Shown: piece after piece, positions 42,609 to 51,791 of the stretch
Position numbering within the stretch: the first letter of the stretch is position 1
Layout of the letters: every line of letters starts with the position of its first letter
NCBI GenBank assembly: GCA_964555285.1
Contig: CAZKRM010000002.1
Coordinates: 1 to 64,000, forward strand
Reading direction: 5' to 3'
Source: JBBIQV01 sp964555285
GTDB lineage: Bacteria; Nitrospirota; Nitrospiria; Nitrospirales; Nitrospiraceae
DNA length: 64,000 nucleotides
The notes under the pieces: model-generated
The model's input: the letters and a program-made list of their open reading frames with translations, nothing else
Databases searched by the model: none
Told to the model about the DNA's origin: nothing
Made by a program: the position numbers and the translations under genes

Positions 42609-42715
42609 TTCCCTGCTTCCAATCCTGCTCGCATTCGATCTGTTATCTCGCCCCAGGTCGCCTTGAGCGGCTTCTTCAGTTGCAACCAAAATTGTCCGAA
42701 CTGTTCCTGATTCAT
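42605..42715 (-). CDS. Mini CsbD-like stress protein
   Basis: A 36-residue protein, MNQEQFGQFWLQLKKPLKAT then WGEITDRMRAGLEAGK. The pattern (NxxxFxxxWxQLK followed by WGxITD) matches the first half of CsbD-family general-stress proteins, which are normally about 60 residues; the second half is missing. AAGGGGGA lies before the ATG. The reading frame ends within the start of the next gene. Either a natural short form or a truncated copy. Confidence 0.55.
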   Translation of the reverse strand: MNQEQFGQFWLQLKKPLKATWGEITDRMRAGLEAGK

Positions 42716-43031
42716 CGGGTCCCCCTTGGCGTGTATGTAAATAACTCCGGCATCTGCAGGAAACAGACAATGGGCGCAATGCGCGACCGCATTCGATCAC
42801 TAGAGACGGAAGTACCGGCGTAAACGCGGCGGAGACCGGAGAATCAGACGCACAGAAACAGGACAAGGAGGGAGGCGCGAGAGATGGGACAATCGACGCG
42901 GCTCGCTACCTCAACTGCACCCTACAGGGCCACAGGGATAGAGTCAATGGCAGCCCGGCGCTGAGAACCGGACAACCGGCACGTCGGCGGCCGCATTCAC
43001 GCCCCGTCACGATAAACTCCGGCCCGACCAT
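42716..43031. other. Intergenic region upstream of the CsbD-like gene
   Basis: No convincing gene. The minus-strand promoter of the CsbD-like pair should lie here. Short plus-strand frames at 42771 (17 codons) and 42884 (26 codons, with AAGGAGGGAGG before it) were considered and not accepted. Confidence 0.5.
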
Positions 43032-44390
43032 TTAGGCGTGAGGTTTCTCACTCTGCAGCTTCTTATGAAGGTACTTCCGGCTCAGCGTGGTGATGAGGAA
43101 GGCCAGGCCGATAGCAATCGGAACAAACACGGCCGAGACCACGTTCGGATTATGCATCCACCCCATTTCATGGAGACCTTTAAAAATATATCCGGCAAGC
43201 CCGCTGAGATAGTACGCGATCACGATCACCGACAACCCTTCGACCGTATGCTGGAGGATCGCCTGGCTTTTCGTCGTTTTGTCGACACTCATCAGCAACG
43301 CCAGATTCTGAGACTCCAGCATCAAATCGACCCGGGTCCGGATGATGGCGATCATCCCCTCAAACCCGCTGCTCAGCGTCTCGATTCGCTTCAACAACTG
43401 TTGATACCCCTCCGCCACGCCGGTCACACCGCTCAGGATGTAATCGGAGAGCGGCCGATGCGGAGCATAGGGCCGCTCGACCATGGATGCGAGCGTGGCA
43501 TGCACAATCTTGTCGTACGGCACCGCCGCCGATAATTCGAAATGTAATTTCCCGGCCAACCGATTCGTCTTCAACAAATCTTGCGTCAAACTGTTCAACC
43601 ACCGCTGCAACGCCAGCGCATCGGCGTGGCTGATATGCCCGGTGATAATCTCGCGCTGTTTCAGATGAACTTGCTCGAACGTGTAGACCGAATCGATCGC
43701 GGCTGAAAACAGCGGTTTCTGCATGAGTAGCAAATGATAATAGGTCTCGATCCGCACCACCGCATCCACGATATTCTTGATGTGCGACACATCGATCCGC
43801 GCGGACCCGACACTCACCAGATACCGCTCCCGCCTGTGTTCATCGGGCGTAAAGCTGGTCACCACCGTCGTCTCCTCGTCAAAAATCCGACTGCCATAGG
43901 CCACCGGGCCCGGTAGCATCTGATGCAAATCGTCACGCGACGGAATCGCCTCTACTCTCAGCACAATATCCAACCGGCAGACCTCGGTCCCCAGCGGGGT
44001 GATCGGAAACCGATAGTCCGGAAACGTCAACGGCCCGAACGTCAGTTGACTGCCTGGCGTTCCCGGCAGATGCCATAATTGATAACTGTAATATTCCGTA
44101 TGCGCCTGCCAGACGACGATCAAGCGATCCCCGTTGGCCGCGACTTTCACCGCATAGCCGAACGTCTCCCGCAACACCGTATGGTTCGGCGCCATCTGAA
44201 ACGATTCGACCAGCCGGCGAAATTCTTCACGGCTCGCCGGGCGCTGTGTCGGAGGATCGGCCATGCGAAACGCTTTGTAATGCACATGCGCCGGCACACG
44301 CAGCCACTCCGTCAACGGAATCTGCGGACGCTCATGTAATTTGTGAATGAGGTCGTCGTGAGATGACTGGGCGATTTCCGGCTGTTCCAT
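43032..44390 (-). CDS. DUF3422 family membrane protein
   Basis: A 452-residue protein of the DUF3422 family. The large N-terminal part is soluble and contains HERPQIPLTEWLRVPAHVHY, RETFGYAVKVAANGDR and GSRIFDEETTVVTSFTPDE; the C-terminus has two transmembrane helices (about 385-405 and 418-440), with a helical segment before them. Function is unknown; members occur in many Proteobacteria and Nitrospirota. Single gene; the upstream region of about 110 bases lies between it and a methyltransferase gene on the same strand. Confidence 0.85.
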   Translation of the reverse strand: MEQPEIAQSSHDDLIHKLHERPQIPLTEWLRVPAHVHYKAFRMADPPTQRPASREEFRRLVESFQMAPNHTVLRETFGYAVKVAANGDRLIVVWQAHTEYYSYQLWHLPGTPGSQLTFGPLTFPDYRFPITPLGTEVCRLDIVLRVEAIPSRDDLHQMLPGPVAYGSRIFDEETTVVTSFTPDEHRRERYLVSVGSARIDVSHIKNIVDAVVRIETYYHLLLMQKPLFSAAIDSVYTFEQVHLKQREIITGHISHADALALQRWLNSLTQDLLKTNRLAGKLHFELSAAVPYDKIVHATLASMVERPYAPHRPLSDYILSGVTGVAEGYQQLLKRIETLSSGFEGMIAIIRTRVDLMLESQNLALLMSVDKTTKSQAILQHTVEGLSVIVIAYYLSGLAGYIFKGLHEMGWMHNPNVVSAVFVPIAIGLAFLITTLSRKYLHKKLQSEKPHA

Positions 44391-44500
44391 GCACCCTCCT
44401 TGAAGGTCGGCATTTTAGCGTAATCCCTATGACATTCGCCAACCACGCAGCACGAGGCAATCCAGGCTCCACCGAATGAACCGCCCGACACACAGCCGCC

Positions 44501-45685
44501 TCAAGAAGAGAGAATCTCTCGATAATAGGAATCGAGCATTCCCTTGCGGCTTCCCTCGACCAGGATGAGTTGCCGCTGATCGAAGGTGTTTGCACAGTAG
44601 AGATAAACCTGCCCTTCGGCCGATCCGAGTTCGACATGCAACTGCCTGCCGTCGGGCTCCCGGCGGGTCTCTTCCTGCTGCACCAGACGATCCGAAAGCG
44701 ATTCCCACGCCCACTGTGCAGACGGCCAATGATTTTCGTACAGCGGTATGTCCGGATCTTGTGGAGCGGATCGAAGCAGTGATCGATCAAGCGGCTGGGC
44801 TTCGTCCGGCTCCGGCGCTTCGTTCCATGCGAGAGGCAGTGAACTCCCCTTTTGCACCACATAGAACGGCCCGTCGTCGACAACCTCCTCGACAAGGCGA
44901 TACCGGATCGGTTCAGGATGCTCGACCGATTGCAGATCCCGTCGAGCCAGTGCCCGTTGAAAAGGCACGCGCCGGGCGAGTTGGCGGGTTTTCTCGAAGA
45001 TGATCATACATCCGCCCGGGCTGAGCACGGCGCTGAGCCGATCCAACCGCGCATCGATACCGGTCCGCTGCTCAAACGCATCCTGCTGCCGTTCATCATG
45101 CGCACGCTCAAAGGTGGTCCAGTTCCGGCTGGGAATGCCGGGATCCTGCTCAGCCTGGACCAGCGCATGGGTCGCAAGGATGCAATCATACGATCCACGT
45201 AGCGCCTCGACGTCCACATCACGACACTCAAAACGGACATTGCGCAAGCCCAACTCGTCAGCTTTTGACTGAGCGACTGCAATCGATCCGGGCGAGCGAT
45301 CAATCCCCACAAATTGCGCCTCAGGGCAATGCCGCGCGTATAACGTGGTGAGCATCCCGACCCCGCACCCGAAATCCAACACGCTGTCCGCCTCGCCGAT
45401 TCGAGACAACACCCGGCGACCGACTTTGAGATAATACTCGTAGCGCTGGCTGTAGAGGACGGGAAGGATTCGGGAAGTCGCCGTCAGATCGTAGAAGGCA
45501 ATTTCATCCTGGCGAGCACCGCTCCGCTTCCGCTCAACCAGCGCACTGAGCTGATTCAGATCCGCTGCCGACAACGCCGCCCGCTGCCAGGCGAAATAGT
45601 CCGCATCGGATGAGAACGAACGAAGGCCCCATTGAGCCAGGTGGGCATGAAGCTGGTGGAGCAACGCAGAACTGTTCATGAGCAT
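44501..45685 (-). CDS. SAM-dependent methyltransferase (class I)
   Basis: A 394-residue protein. Helical N-terminal segment to about 90, then motif I SVLDFGCGVGMLTTLY (about 101-116), QFVGIDRSPGSI with the ribose-binding Asp, FECRDVDVEAL, and LSPGGCMIIFEK near 225. A C-terminal domain of about 150 residues contains YENHWPSAQWAWESLSDRL and ends with GSRKGMLDSYYREIL; this part is not one I know. Substrate unknown. The start (45685, or Met at 45679) lies just after the palindromic repeat. Confidence 0.8.
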   Translation of the reverse strand: MLMNSSALLHQLHAHLAQWGLRSFSSDADYFAWQRAALSAADLNQLSALVERKRSGARQDEIAFYDLTATSRILPVLYSQRYEYYLKVGRRVLSRIGEADSVLDFGCGVGMLTTLYARHCPEAQFVGIDRSPGSIAVAQSKADELGLRNVRFECRDVDVEALRGSYDCILATHALVQAEQDPGIPSRNWTTFERAHDERQQDAFEQRTGIDARLDRLSAVLSPGGCMIIFEKTRQLARRVPFQRALARRDLQSVEHPEPIRYRLVEEVVDDGPFYVVQKGSSLPLAWNEAPEPDEAQPLDRSLLRSAPQDPDIPLYENHWPSAQWAWESLSDRLVQQEETRREPDGRQLHVELGSAEGQVYLYCANTFDQRQLILVEGSRKGMLDSYYREILSS

Positions 45686-45692
45686 CTTGTTA

Positions 45693-45814
45693 GAGGATGT
45701 TCAAACAGACTGCCTGCAAGGCCGCAGTGAATGAGGGGCCGAGGCGTACTGTTTTAGTACGTCGAGGTTCCGAATGAAACGAGAACGCAGCAGGCGGGCT
45801 GTTTCAACATCCTC
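45693..45814. repeat. Long palindromic repeat with internal hairpin
   Basis: Arms 45693-45717 and 45790-45814 are complementary at 22 of 25 positions. Between them lies a second hairpin (CGTACT 45745-45750 with AGTACG 45756-45761, loop GTTTT) and cruciform-like GAGGCG/CGAGG flanks. The distal arm reaches into the last codon of proA. The element lacks coding capacity and looks like a mobile or REP-like repeat. Confidence 0.8.
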
Positions 45815-47180
45815 ACGCGCGCTTCAACATGATGGCGTCTTCATAGGTCTCCGGCACCGGATGCGGATACCGCAACTGCCCGCCGCCGAACGCCACGTAT
45901 TTCTCATTCGTCAGCTGTTCGAGTCCGATCGGCCCTTTGGCCTGTACGCGGGACAGATTGAGCCCGATGTCCGGCCCCATGCCGTACCCGTCGCCGGAGT
46001 TGAGTCTCGTGGAGGCATTGACCATCACGGCCGTCGCATCCACTTCACGCGAAAACCGCATCGCGGAATTATAGTCAGACGTGGCAATCACGGCTGTCAG
46101 ACAAGGCCCATGGTCGGCAATGTGCGCCAGCGCCTCATCAAGCCCCGCCACCATCTTGATCGCCAAGACCGGTGACTGGAACTGCCGGTCCCAGTCTTCG
46201 TCGGTGGCCGGAGTGACCGCTTCGTGTCCGGTCATCGCCATCTGCCCCATGAGCGCCACGGTCTTCGGACAGCCGATCACCTGAATCTTATATTCTTCAA
46301 GCAGACGGCGAATGAGCGCCGCCAAGAACGGCCGCGCCATCCCCTGCTGCACCAACAGGGTATCAATGGAATTGGTGGACGTCGCATGCTGAATCTTTGA
46401 ATTGATGACGACGTTCTGCGCGATAGGGATATCCACATCCGCATCGACATAGGCATGGCTGATCCCGTAGTCGTAACAGAGGATCGGCATCTTGGCCTGC
46501 TCATGCATGGCTTTGCGAAGGCCGGGTCCGCCACGGGGCACAATCGCATCCACGCTCTTCCCGGCGCGCATGATTTCCAGCGCCACTTCCTTCTCGGGCC
46601 GGTCAACCAATAACCAGGCACCCACGGGAATTCCCGCGCGCTCTGCCTCTTCACGCATTCGCGATTCAATGGCCTGATGCGTCCGACTCCACTCGAACGC
46701 GGGACGAAACACACACACGTTCCCGGACTTGAGACAGAGGGCCAAGGACTCCACAGTAATCAACGGTTTCATTTCTGAAATCACGCCGACCACCCCGATG
46801 GGCACGCGGACCCGGCTTACTTGTAACCCGTCAGGCCGCTCCCACCGTTTGGTCACAGCGCCAACCGGATCCGGTAAATCCGCGATGAGACGAAGACGGT
46901 CGGCCATCTCCTTCACATCGTCCGGCATCATCCGCACGCGCGTGACCGCTTCTTTCACCCGCTCTCCCCGCAACCCTTCCCCCAGCAGCGTCTTCCCCAC
47001 TGCATCGACATCCAGCACGTTCGCGGCAAAAATCTGCTCCTCATCCGCTTGTAACCGATCCGCCATAGCACGCAGCGCGCGATCCTTCACGGGGCCCGAA
47101 AGCAACGCCAATGGACGCTGCACATCGCGGCATGATTTCAACAACTTATCGATGTACATCTTAACGGGAACTTCCGGCAT
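45813..47180 (-). CDS. proA: Gamma-glutamyl phosphate reductase
   Basis: Aldehyde-dehydrogenase-fold enzyme of proline synthesis, reducing gamma-glutamyl phosphate with NADPH. 455 residues from ATG 47180, preceded by GGGGG. Visible segments: PIGVVGVISEMKP, CLKSGNVCVFRPAFE, VDAIVPRGGPGLRKAM, HAYVDADVDI and the C-terminal NASTRLNSGDGYGMGPDIG. The usual catalytic-Cys motif is represented by the NSKIQHATSTNSIDT segment, where Cys normally follows; here it reads KIQHATSTNS, so the nucleophile deserves attention. The stop lies inside the palindromic repeat. Confidence 0.9.
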   Translation of the reverse strand: MPEVPVKMYIDKLLKSCRDVQRPLALLSGPVKDRALRAMADRLQADEEQIFAANVLDVDAVGKTLLGEGLRGERVKEAVTRVRMMPDDVKEMADRLRLIADLPDPVGAVTKRWERPDGLQVSRVRVPIGVVGVISEMKPLITVESLALCLKSGNVCVFRPAFEWSRTHQAIESRMREEAERAGIPVGAWLLVDRPEKEVALEIMRAGKSVDAIVPRGGPGLRKAMHEQAKMPILCYDYGISHAYVDADVDIPIAQNVVINSKIQHATSTNSIDTLLVQQGMARPFLAALIRRLLEEYKIQVIGCPKTVALMGQMAMTGHEAVTPATDEDWDRQFQSPVLAIKMVAGLDEALAHIADHGPCLTAVIATSDYNSAMRFSREVDATAVMVNASTRLNSGDGYGMGPDIGLNLSRVQAKGPIGLEQLTNEKYVAFGGGQLRYPHPVPETYEDAIMLKRA

Positions 47181-47259
47181 GTGACCCCCCGTGAGAAATG
47201 AACCGTCGCGCAAACAGGCGACTATACCATGCGATTTTTTAGGGAGTAAAGACGACCTT

Positions 47260-48591
47260 CTACCGCGCAGTCGGCTCTCCGCTCTGCAATGCAGATTCCT
47301 GTCGACCCAGTCTCCACCCGATCAAGCCCCAAACGATCATCAGCGGGACAAGCACGCCCGCCACGATCCCAGTGGTCGCCCCCAAGGCTTTCACACCGGA
47401 CACCAGCCAGCCGGTCGAGGCATCGCCGCCTCGCGATACGGCCGTATCGATGAAGTTCTTGGCCTTGTACTTGTCCTCCCGGTTCAACACAGTAAAGAGC
47501 ACCTCGCGGGCCGGCTTGGCAATGGCATATTCCCCGACCCGTCGCGCGACCGTGAGCGACAGAAAGATCTGCAGCAGAGGACTGACCACAATGGCCGCGA
47601 ATCCCGCCGCCGTCACAATCGGAAGCGCCAGCAATGCCGCACCCAACCCAAACCGGAGCACCAGTCGGTTCGTCACCCACACCTGCAACACGAAAGTCAG
47701 GACATTCACGATGAGATCCAGCCCGGCAAACAGACGAGTCCGGGCTTCAGGCGAAGGCATCTCACGCCCCACCAGCGCCGTCTGCTCCATATAGAGAACC
47801 GTCGCCGACATCGTAAGGAGAAACAAATACGCGCAGATGCCCAGCAGATAGGGAGACGCCGCCACCGCGCGAACCCCCGCCCACATACTGCCGCCCAGCG
47901 GCACGTCAGCGACGGTTTTCCCATGGGCCGAATGAACCGCAGCCCACCGGTCCAGTCGAACGATACAGACCCCGCACATCGCGAGCCACACCGCCGAGAC
48001 CAGCATCAAGACGGGAATCGGCAACACGTAGGTTACGCCCGTCGTCAACACCGGCCCCGCGATTGCGCCGGTGCTCCCCCCCGCGGCAATCACGCCGAAC
48101 AACCGGACGCCCTGCGCCGGCGTAAACACGTCGGCCATGAAACTCCAAAATACGGACACCACAAACAGATTGAAAACCGAGAGCCAGACAAAGAACGCCC
48201 GGGCGATCCATTCCGGATGCCACTGCGCCGTCATCGCCGCAAAAAACAGCAACAGATGGCTGATGAAAAAGGCATACACCGACAACATCAGTCGCGCGCG
48301 AGGCAGCCGGGCTGACAAGAGCCCAAACAGAGGCGTGGCGATAAGGAGCGCGAGAAACGTCCCCGTCATCATCCAGGGCAAATGTTGCACGCCGCCTTCA
48401 ATGGCCATCTCATCGCGCACCGGCCTCAGCATGTAGTAGCCGCAGAGCAGGCAGAAGAAATAGACGAACGCCCAGAGCAGCGGCACCCGCTCCCCGGCTT
48501 CGACCTTCACCCATTTCCAGATCACTAGCTGTGACACAGCATCCTTCCGATTCGTGCGCAGACAGTGCCCCACCCTTCCACTCTCCCGCAA
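47260..48591 (-). CDS. Npt/TLC-like MFS carrier
   Basis: A membrane protein with about 11-12 helices, 443 residues. The first helix region reads FCLLCGYYMLRPVRDEMAI, which is typical of the ATP/ADP antiporter (NTT/Npt) and related MFS proteins; ASTGWLVSGVKALGATTG near the C-terminus is also characteristic. Energy-parasite ATP/ADP exchange is unlikely in a free-living bacterium; substrate is unknown. The first 20 residues are doubtful and an internal GTG (VSQLVIWKW) may be the true start. Divergent from the aldolase gene. Confidence 0.75.
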   Translation of the reverse strand: MRESGRVGHCLRTNRKDAVSQLVIWKWVKVEAGERVPLLWAFVYFFCLLCGYYMLRPVRDEMAIEGGVQHLPWMMTGTFLALLIATPLFGLLSARLPRARLMLSVYAFFISHLLLFFAAMTAQWHPEWIARAFFVWLSVFNLFVVSVFWSFMADVFTPAQGVRLFGVIAAGGSTGAIAGPVLTTGVTYVLPIPVLMLVSAVWLAMCGVCIVRLDRWAAVHSAHGKTVADVPLGGSMWAGVRAVAASPYLLGICAYLFLLTMSATVLYMEQTALVGREMPSPEARTRLFAGLDLIVNVLTFVLQVWVTNRLVLRFGLGAALLALPIVTAAGFAAIVVSPLLQIFLSLTVARRVGEYAIAKPAREVLFTVLNREDKYKAKNFIDTAVSRGGDASTGWLVSGVKALGATTGIVAGVLVPLMIVWGLIGWRLGRQESALQSGEPTAR

Positions 48592-48605
48592 GAGAAAAAA
48601 TTTGC

Positions 48606-48611
48606 TAGAAT
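48606..48611 (+). promoter_or_regulatory. Extended -10 promoter of the threonine aldolase gene
   Basis: TGCTAGAAT gives an extended -10 (TAGAAT at 48606-48611) with no clear -35. Transcription would start near 48618, about 24 bases before the ATG, with AGGAGG (48632-48637) in between. Confidence 0.5.
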
Positions 48612-48641
48612 GAGCGCCATCATCTTCCTTCAGGAGGCTTC

Positions 48642-49670
48642 ATGATCGATCTCCGTAGCGACACCGTCACGCAACCTACCGATGCCATGCGCGAAGCGAT
48701 GGCGCGCGCCGAAGTGGGGGACGATGTCTATGGAGAAGACCCGACCGTCAATCGGTTGCAAGATATGGCCGCAGCCTTGCTCGGCAAACGCGCCGCATTG
48801 TTCGTGCCCTCCGGCACCATGGGCAACCAGTTGGCAATCCGTGCGCACACCCAACCGGGGCAGGAAGTCATCGTCGAAAGCAAGGCGCACATCGTGCGGT
48901 ATGAACAGGGCGCCGCCGGCGCCCTCGCGGGCGTTCAACTGCACTGGGTCGTCGGCGATCGCGGCATCATGACGGCTGAACAGGTTGAAGCGGCCATCAG
49001 ACCGAAAGATCCGTACAGCATCCCGACCGGACTCATCTGCATCGAGAACACACACAACAGCGGCGGTGGCACCATCTATTCGCTGTCCGCCATTGAGAAA
49101 ATTCGCGCCATCGCCACGAAACACGGGATCCCCATGCACCTCGACGGAGCCCGGCTGTTCAATGCCGTCGCCGCGACCACCTTGCCGGCCGCCACCTATG
49201 CGCAGCATTTCGAAACGGTGTCCTTCTGCCTCTCCAAGGGTCTCGGTGCGCCGGCCGGCTCCCTGCTGGTCTCCAGCGACACCCGACTGATTGAACGTGC
49301 GCGGCGCTTCCGCCGCATGTATGGCGGGGCCATGCGCCAATCCGGCATCCTCGCGGCCGCCGGCATTTATGCGCTCGAGAATCATGTCACCCGCCTGAAA
49401 AGCGACCATGACCATGCCAAGAAACTGGCGCGGACGCTGCAACAGATCCCGGCCGTGCGCATCGCGCCGCAACATGTCGAAACCAATATTGTGATCTTCG
49501 ATGTCCCAGACCCTCGCCTGGCCCCGGCTGATCTCGTGACCCAACTCAAGGACCACGGCGTGCTCATCCACGCGATCGGAGGCCGGAGCTTTCGAGCCGT
49601 CACCCATTTGAATATTTCTTCGAAACAGATCGACGAAGCCGCCGAGGTCTTTGCCCAAGTCCTCAGCTGA
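48642..49670 (+). CDS. ltaE: Low-specificity L-threonine aldolase
   Basis: PLP-dependent fold type I enzyme cleaving threonine/allo-threonine to glycine and acetaldehyde. 342 residues, normal size. IDLRSDTVTQPTDAMREAM and VGDDVYGEDPTVNRL mark the N-terminus, HLDGARLFNA holds the cofactor Asp/Arg, and the PLP Lys is in SFCLSKGLGAPAGS. AGGAGG lies five bases before the ATG. It is followed after 69 bases by a small unknown gene. Confidence 0.95.
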   Translation: MIDLRSDTVTQPTDAMREAMARAEVGDDVYGEDPTVNRLQDMAAALLGKRAALFVPSGTMGNQLAIRAHTQPGQEVIVESKAHIVRYEQGAAGALAGVQLHWVVGDRGIMTAEQVEAAIRPKDPYSIPTGLICIENTHNSGGGTIYSLSAIEKIRAIATKHGIPMHLDGARLFNAVAATTLPAATYAQHFETVSFCLSKGLGAPAGSLLVSSDTRLIERARRFRRMYGGAMRQSGILAAAGIYALENHVTRLKSDHDHAKKLARTLQQIPAVRIAPQHVETNIVIFDVPDPRLAPADLVTQLKDHGVLIHAIGGRSFRAVTHLNISSKQIDEAAEVFAQVLS

Positions 49671-49739
49671 CCTCCGCGTCCGTTGACACCTCCTTTCAAC
49701 GACACATACAATGCGCCCCATCGATCAACGGGAGCCGCG

Positions 49740-49967
49740 ATGACCCTCCAAGTGGTGTCGTTCCGACAGATCAGCCGCATTCTCGAAGTGACCGACGCGC
49801 TCAGGCTCAACCGGGAATGGGTCGAGATCCCGCTCTCTCCGGAAATCCCGGGACTCGTGCGCCGACTGCAAAACGGAAAACTGGAAATCATCGTCGACGC
49901 CGAGCAGCCCTTCGAACAATGGCTCAGCGCATTGCCGCAACACATCCAACAGGTCCCTGGAGCATGA
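49740..49967 (+). CDS. Small unknown protein
   Basis: A 75-residue protein, MTLQVVSFRQISRILEVTDA at the start, PEIPGLVRRLQNGKLEIIVD in the middle and a Gln-rich helix at the end. No recognised domain. GGGAG lies before ATG 49740; a longer in-frame start lacks a site. Its stop overlaps the next start (ATGA), so it is coupled to the nucleotidyltransferase. Confidence 0.7.
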   Translation: MTLQVVSFRQISRILEVTDALRLNREWVEIPLSPEIPGLVRRLQNGKLEIIVDAEQPFEQWLSALPQHIQQVPGA

Positions 49968-50752
49968 TGGACGGTCCCCTCTCCACCCCGGTCCCGACCA
50001 GGGAAGAACTGAACGCCGAGCTTCTTGAAGTCCCAGAACCGCCTGAGCAGCCGCCGATTCCTGAACCGCCGGGATTCGATGACAGTGTCGAGATGGCCCT
50101 CACGCACATCCGTGGCCGCCGGGGAGGCGACCTCGTCGGTATTCTCATGGTGGGATCCGGTGCGCGACGCGCCCTCACCCCCCATAGCGACATCGATCTC
50201 ATCGCCCTCGTCAAAGGAGATTGCGAAGGACACGAAATTTTGCGGGCCGGTGAGCGGCTCGTGGATATTCGCTACTTCGGCCATAAGCTGGTCGAAGACG
50301 AACTCGCCTACTCCACTCGCCTACCGTCGCTGCTGCGGAAAGCCCGCCTCCTCTTTGACCATGACGGGATCAGCGCCAAGGTGATTGAAAAAGCCAATCA
50401 GCGATTCCGGCAGGGCCCCACCCCGGCTTCGATGAACGAACAAATCCGTCTGAAGGCCGAATGCTTCCACTTGCTGGGAAAAGCCCAAGACGTGAGTGAA
50501 AAACCGGCCCTGGCCCAGTATCTTCTCACGCTCTTCTTCGAAGAATGCACCATGGCTTTCTTCCGAATCCGAGGCTTCTGGCTGACCGCCCCGGTCGATA
50601 TCCACCGGTTCATGTCATCCCGCGAACCGGCCTTGGCGGAACTGGCGGCCAGATTCCTCCTCACTGCAAATCTCACGGACCGACTCAACTTTGGGCGGCA
50701 ATTTGCCGATCTACTCTTTAAGGACGTCCCGAATCCGGCACGAATCGATTAA
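49964..50752 (+). CDS. Nucleotidyltransferase-domain protein
   Basis: A 262-residue protein with a DNA polymerase beta-like nucleotidyltransferase fold. The active site reads LMVGSGARRALTPHSDIDLI, i.e. GS followed by DxD (about residues 64-82). A Pro/Glu-rich N-terminal linker (about 10-40) precedes it, and an all-helical C-terminal domain (about 140-260: LLGKAQDVSEKPALAQYLL) follows, a layout shared with substrate-binding HEPN-like regions. Target not known. Coupled to the 75-residue protein before it. Confidence 0.78.
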   Translation: MMDGPLSTPVPTREELNAELLEVPEPPEQPPIPEPPGFDDSVEMALTHIRGRRGGDLVGILMVGSGARRALTPHSDIDLIALVKGDCEGHEILRAGERLVDIRYFGHKLVEDELAYSTRLPSLLRKARLLFDHDGISAKVIEKANQRFRQGPTPASMNEQIRLKAECFHLLGKAQDVSEKPALAQYLLTLFFEECTMAFFRIRGFWLTAPVDIHRFMSSREPALAELAARFLLTANLTDRLNFGRQFADLLFKDVPNPARID

Positions 50753-50895
50753 CCCACTCGATTCACCGGAGCGGGCTCCTCTGCAGTCGTCAGACATCGC
50801 ACGGTCACACGACATGGGAACGGTTCCCTCACGTTCTCGTTATTCATCGATTCACCGCGTACATCCGTTCTCAGGACGGATGCCAAGGAGTCGTT

Positions 50896-51789
<894 letters not shown>

Positions 51790-51791
51790 CG

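Noticed and set aside
42771..42824. 17-codon frame MGAMRDRIRSLETEVPA
   Set aside because: Too short to support without conservation.
42884..42964. 26-codon frame with AAGGAGGGAGG upstream
   Set aside because: The ribosome site is strong but spacing is long and the peptide has no recognisable feature; it may be a relic start.
47191..48315. Plus-strand open frame of 374 codons
   Set aside because: Antisense to the Npt-like carrier; the product is a low-complexity Arg/His/Gln protein, a typical shadow of hydrophobic coding DNA.
48630..49721. Minus-strand open frame of 363 codons
   Set aside because: Antisense to threonine aldolase, which has all catalytic motifs.
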